Shown here piece by piece: positions 42,164 to 45,275 of a stretch of 45,275 nucleotides of DNA; position 1 is the first letter of the stretch; each line of letters begins with the position of its first letter. The position numbers and the translations under genes are program-made. The stretch is from an uncultured Oscillospiraceae bacterium (GTDB lineage: Bacteria > Bacillota > Clostridia > Oscillospirales > Acutalibacteraceae). Under the pieces are notes generated by a model. It was given only the letters and a program-made list of their open reading frames with translations, made no database searches and had not been told where the DNA came from. Location: positions 1 through 45,275 of the forward strand of contig UQWL01000019.1 in NCBI GenBank assembly GCA_900544715.1. Direction: 5' to 3'.

Positions 42164-43169
42164 TTGTCAACAGCACGCCATGCGCGATACCGGGGATCGT
42201 TTCGCCTTGTTTTGCAGATACTGCGCTCATCAACGCGCCGGTGCCCACAAACAGCACGCGTTTCAACTCCCCCTGCTTGAGCCTGCTGAGGATATAGGAA
42301 CACACCACAGACCCACTGCATCCGCAGCCGGATGCGCCTGAATTGACATCCTGGGCATCCAGATCGTAGAGCATCAGGCCGCAATCCGCATGCACGCCTG
42401 CGATATCAATCTGATAATCCTTGCGAAGCAGTTCGACGAGCAATTTGGAGCCGACGGCGCCGAGATCGCCCGTCAGGATCATATCGTAATCCTCCGGCGC
42501 CGTGCAGGTATCGTGCAGGAAGGCGGCGATCGTCGAGCTGGCTGCCGGCGCCATTGCTGCGCCCATATTGTTTGCATCCTTAATGCCAAGATCCTGCATT
42601 TTACCGATGATCACGGATTCCACGCGCGGCCCCTCTCCCGAGGAAGCGAGCACTGCCGCGCCCGCCGCCGTTGCGGTCCACTGTGCCGAAGGCGGACGCT
42701 GGCCGCCATATTCCAACGGCAGCCGGAACTGCTTTTCGGCTGAGCAGAAATGTGACGAGGTGGAGGCGACTGCCAGCCCCGCCGTCCCCGTGTCGATAAA
42801 CACAGAGGCCATCAAAAGCGAGAGCGCCATCGTAGAACAGGCGCCATACAGCCCGGCAAGCGGCATGTCGAGCTCCCGAATGCCGAAGCAGGTGCCGATA
42901 CACTGGTTCAGCAGATCGCCTGCAAAGATCACATCCACATCCGCCGGGCTTTTCTGCGCCTTGCTCAGTGCGCGGATCACCGCCTCGCGGTGCAGCTTGC
43001 TCTCGGCCTTCTCCCAGGAAATCTCGCCCAAGGTTGTATCGTCAAAAATATGGTCAAATTCCGCCGCAAGAGGGCCTTCCCCTTCCTTTTTGCCCACCAC
43101 TGCGGCAAAGCCCTGTATCACAGGGCGGGAAGGCAGGGTAATGGTGAAACGGCCAGTCCTGATCGCCAT
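42156..43169 (-). CDS. spoVAD: Stage V sporulation protein AD
   Basis: 337 residues with a thiolase-like fold. SpoVAD binds dipicolinic acid and is needed for its uptake into the forespore. Seen: a thiolase-like layout with GACSTMALSLLMA around the position of the thiolase cysteine, CGCSGSVVCSYILS, and VASTSSHFCSAEKQFRLPLEYGGQRPP, which is typical of SpoVAD. AAGGAGG lies 10 nt before the start. It begins 15 bp after spoVAC. Confidence 0.95.
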   Translation of the reverse strand: MAIRTGRFTITLPSRPVIQGFAAVVGKKEGEGPLAAEFDHIFDDTTLGEISWEKAESKLHREAVIRALSKAQKSPADVDVIFAGDLLNQCIGTCFGIRELDMPLAGLYGACSTMALSLLMASVFIDTGTAGLAVASTSSHFCSAEKQFRLPLEYGGQRPPSAQWTATAAGAAVLASSGEGPRVESVIIGKMQDLGIKDANNMGAAMAPAASSTIAAFLHDTCTAPEDYDMILTGDLGAVGSKLLVELLRKDYQIDIAGVHADCGLMLYDLDAQDVNSGASGCGCSGSVVCSYILSRLKQGELKRVLFVGTGALMSAVSAKQGETIPGIAHGVLLTNG

Positions 43170-43184
43170 AATTCTTCCCCCTCC

Positions 43185-43628
43185 TTAAAACAACCGGAAG
43201 ATCCATAAGATCAGCCCATAAAGCACTGCGGCAGCCGGCCCATATAAGATCACCGGCCCCGCCACGGAAAAAATTTGCGCACCGGTGCCGAGAATCCGGC
43301 CCTCACTCTGGAATTCCATCGCCGGGGAAACAACCGCATTCGCAAAGCCTGTAATCGGCACGATTGTGCCAGCCCCTGCATGCCGGGCAATTTTATCAAA
43401 TACTCCAAATGCAGTCAGAATCGCCGTAAGGGCAATCAGCGTGACGGACACCGTCGTTTTCGCCTGATCCTCACTGAGATGCGCCATCAGATAAAGGCTG
43501 TTGAGCCCCTGACCGATCACGCAGATCAGCCCGCCGATTAAAAAGGCTTTGAGCGTATTGAGCGCCTTGTGCGAAGGCGGCGAAGCCTGATCCGCCATCT
43601 TGCTGTATTCATTCCCTGTAACCGCCAT
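43185..43628 (-). CDS. spoVAC: Stage V sporulation protein AC
   Basis: 147 residues with several membrane helices. SpoVAC is part of the dipicolinate channel in the spore membrane. LKAFLIGGLICVIGQG and the segment AGAGTIVPITGFANAVVSPAMEFQSEG (quoted by its two halves: AGAGTIVPITGF, then SPAMEFQSEG) fit SpoVAC better than the related SpoVAE. AAAGGAG is 9 nt before the ATG at 43628. It leads the operon. Confidence 0.92.
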   Translation of the reverse strand: MAVTGNEYSKMADQASPPSHKALNTLKAFLIGGLICVIGQGLNSLYLMAHLSEDQAKTTVSVTLIALTAILTAFGVFDKIARHAGAGTIVPITGFANAVVSPAMEFQSEGRILGTGAQIFSVAGPVILYGPAAAVLYGLILWIFRLF

Positions 43629-43671
43629 AAATAACGTCTCCTTTGTATTCAGATGACATTCGTCATGGCTC

Positions 43672-43700
43672 TATTTTTTCCGCAGCATGGAAAGTTATAC
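43672..43700 (-). promoter_or_regulatory. Candidate forespore sigma (F/G) promoter of spoVAC
   Basis: On the minus strand GTATA (43700-43696) and GGAAAAAATA (43681-43672) are 14 bp apart, close to the sigma-F/sigma-G pattern expected for spoVA. The palindrome ATGAC, 4 nt, GTCAT (43653-43666) lies in the leader. Confidence 0.4.
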
Positions 43701-43812
43701 GCACAATGCAGCCTGCAAAACGAAAAGAAACGCTTTTCGTCCTCTCTGCATGTCAAATTTGGTCAAATAGAAGCACTTATCATTCACAGTTCGTTTACAA
43801 TTTTTTCTTAAC

Positions 43813-43841
43813 TTGCACACATGCGCCGTTTATTATAAAAT
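43813..43841 (+). promoter_or_regulatory. Promoter of the ABC ATPase gene
   Basis: TTGCAC (43813-43818), 17-bp spacer, TAAAAT (43836-43841), 42 bp before the TTG start. Confidence 0.65.
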
Positions 43842-43882
43842 GCATATGGTATGTCTTACTGCTAGCTTGGGGAGTGGTTATT

Positions 43883-44566
43883 TTGCCGCTGATCGACATC
43901 CGCAATGTTTATAAAATTTATAATCCCGGTGAAAACGAGGTGCATGCGCTGGACGGCGTTACCTTGAAGATTGAACGGGAAGAATTTGTCGCCATCGTGG
44001 GGCAGTCCGGCTCCGGTAAATCTACGCTGATGAATATGATCGGCCTGCTCGACTCCCCTACCAGCGGCGAATATTACCTCGATGACGAAGATGTTTCCAA
44101 GCTTTCAGACGATAAGCTCTCCGAAATCCGCAATAAGCAGATTGGTTTTATTTTTCAGGGGTTTAACCTGATCCCCAGCCTCACCGCGCAGGCCAATGTG
44201 GAGCTGCCGCTGGTTTATCGCGGCATGGCGGCGCAGGAGCGGCATGAGCTTTCCATCAAGGCGCTCGAGCGCGTAGGGCTTGGGCACCGGCTCAATCACC
44301 GCCCCTCGGAAATGTCCGGCGGCCAGCAGCAGCGCGTGGCGATCGCACGCGCGGTGGCGGCCCGTCCCCCCGTGATTCTGGCTGATGAGCCAACCGGCAA
44401 CCTGGATTCCCATTCCGGCAAGGAGGTTATGCGCATTCTGCATGAGCTCAGCGAGGAGGGCCGCACCGTGATTCTCATTACGCATGATAATGGGATTGCG
44501 GCGGAGGCGAAGCGAGTCGTCCGCATTCAGGATGGCAAAGTGGTAGACGACTATCTCAACACCTAA
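43883..44566 (+). CDS. ABC transporter ATP-binding protein, MacB/LolD type
   Basis: 227 residues. Walker A GQSGSGKST (40-48), Q-loop FIFQGFNLIP, signature MSGGQQQRVAIARA, Walker B VILADEPTGNLD, and the H-loop in LITHD: a complete ATPase of the MacB/FtsE-like export or lipoprotein/peptide group. The start is TTG at 43883 with GGGGAG 8 nt upstream. The frame extends to 43643 but that part overlaps the promoter. No permease gene follows; a strong terminator does. Its membrane partner must be encoded elsewhere. Confidence 0.9.
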   Translation: MPLIDIRNVYKIYNPGENEVHALDGVTLKIEREEFVAIVGQSGSGKSTLMNMIGLLDSPTSGEYYLDDEDVSKLSDDKLSEIRNKQIGFIFQGFNLIPSLTAQANVELPLVYRGMAAQERHELSIKALERVGLGHRLNHRPSEMSGGQQQRVAIARAVAARPPVILADEPTGNLDSHSGKEVMRILHELSEEGRTVILITHDNGIAAEAKRVVRIQDGKVVDDYLNT

Positions 44567-44626
44567 TCGCGCCGCAGAGTAAAGGGTTCGATTTACCCCT
44601 ATTGTTTCATTTTAAAATAATTTTTC

Positions 44627-44663
44627 CCTGCTGTTTATATCATTTGTAAACAGCAGGTTTTTT
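44627..44663 (+). terminator. Terminator of the ABC ATPase gene
   Basis: CCTGCTGTTTA (44627-44637) pairs perfectly with TAAACAGCAGG (44647-44657), followed by TTTTTT. Confidence 0.93.
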
Positions 44664-44723
44664 GATGGGAACGCCTGGCAGTGGCTACATTCTGTGCAAA
44701 GGCTGCACTCTATGCAGCCGCGC

Positions 44724-44756
44724 AAAAAGGGCGCCGGATCACACGACCCAGCGCCC
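44724..44756 (-). terminator. Terminator of the M23 peptidase gene
   Basis: Minus-strand GGGCGC (44756-44751) pairs with GCGCCC (44734-44729), followed by TTTTT. A second small hairpin (GGCTGCA/TGCAGCC, 44701-44719) lies just beyond. Confidence 0.7.
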
Positions 44757-44788
44757 CAAATCATTCATATCCTGCCTCACACAGCCGC

Positions 44789-45275
44789 CTAAGAGATATA
44801 CGGCGAAGGATTCACACGTGTGCCGTTGCGGATCACCTCAAAATGTAGGTGCGGCCCGGAGGAATTGCCCGTTGAGCCAATGCTCGCAATCTGCTGGCCC
44901 TGTGAAACCTGCTGGCCCACGCGCACCCGGATCGAGCCGGATTTACAATGGGAATAACCCGTTTGAAGCCCGTTGCCATGATTGATGACAACACGGTATC
45001 CATGGCCAGTGGAATCCCATCCGGCATAGGTCACCGTACCGCTGGCCGCGGCTACGATCGGGCGGCCTGATGCGCCGTTGGCTGTAATATCCATTCCCCT
45101 ATGGCCATTGTGGCCATATCGTTGCGAAACCTGATGCGCTGTAGGGGCCGGCCACATCAGCTTCGTGGATACAGAACCACTGCCATAATAGATGGGCGAT
45201 GTGGAGGAACTATAGCCGCTCGAACTTCCACTGCTACTATAGCTGCTCTTGGACTTCGTGCCAACATTCACCTTC
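44789..45275 (-). CDS. M23 (LytM-type) peptidoglycan peptidase, C-terminal part (cut by window edge)
   Basis: The frame is open to the window edge; the visible ~162 residues are the C-terminus. A Ser/Tyr/Gly-rich linker leads into a complete M23 metallopeptidase domain: GHNGHRGMDI carries the first His and Asp zinc ligands and GPHLHFEV the HxH motif. Such enzymes cut peptide cross-links in the cell wall. An in-frame GTG at 45271 is probably internal. The missing N-terminus should hold an export signal or coiled coil. Confidence 0.88.
   Translation of the reverse strand, partial: KVNVGTKSKSSYSSSGSSSGYSSSTSPIYYGSGSVSTKLMWPAPTAHQVSQRYGHNGHRGMDITANGASGRPIVAAASGTVTYAGWDSTGHGYRVVINHGNGLQTGYSHCKSGSIRVRVGQQVSQGQQIASIGSTGNSSGPHLHFEVIRNGTRVNPSPYIS

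Overview
The window looks like the chromosome of an anaerobic, spore-forming, low-redundancy member of the Clostridia, probably an Oscillospirales- or Christensenellales-like gut bacterium. Supporting genes are spoIIR, spoVAC and spoVAD, a threonine T-box, RNase Y/YmdB, YloU/FakA, rubrerythrin, and GlcNAc and galactose catabolism (GH20, NagA, GalT). Most genes are fairly GC-rich with Shine-Dalgarno sites of the AGGAGG type and several likely TTG or GTG starts. The first gene and the 23.9-25.5 kb region are visibly richer in A+T.

Layout. 1-5.1 kb: two minus-strand exported proteins, one cut by the window edge and one giant with a C-terminal dockerin-like module. 5.1-6.98 kb: a long stretch without convincing genes, but with a promoter-to-terminator unit on the minus strand that may be a small RNA. 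6.98-13.1 kb (minus): galT, a cytoplasmic GH20 hexosaminidase, and two paralogous membrane-anchored metallophosphoesterases. 13.3-18.7 kb (minus): a Thr-specific T-box leader, an AraC-family regulator and two tandem threonyl-tRNA synthetase genes. The synthetases have near-identical ends but different catalytic cores. 18.8-23.1 kb (plus): rny, ymdB and an orphan peptide/solute-binding lipoprotein. 23.2-25.1 kb (minus): a lipoprotein and a secreted papain-like/C39-like protein. 25.5-29.7 kb (plus): yloU, fakA, recG. 29.8-32.8 kb (minus): FMN-binding protein, XRE-TPR regulator, rubrerythrin, short-chain dehydrogenase. 33.2-35.9 kb (plus): rimM, trmD, DUF4874/DUF4832 protein. 36.0-37.7 kb (minus): spoIIR and ispE. 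38.2-40.4 kb (plus): GtrA-type membrane protein and a ComEC-like metallo-beta-lactamase-fold protein. 40.6-43.6 kb (minus): nagA, a small membrane protein, spoVAD, spoVAC. 43.9-45.3 kb: an orphan MacB-type ATPase (plus) and the end of an M23 peptidase (minus).

The most unusual signals are three. First, a dispersed repeat of about 92 bp occurs four times in intergenic regions between 32.9 and 41.8 kb. All copies have the same orientation, each can fold into several stems, and one stem carries a compensatory base-pair change between copies. Second, the tandem ThrRS pair looks like a catalytic-core swap between conserved flanks, behind a threonine T-box with an AraC gene between the leader and the synthetases. 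Third, there is a candidate minus-strand small RNA of about 160 nt in the 5.1-6.98 kb gap. No CRISPR array, rRNA, tRNA, transposase or phage gene was recognised.
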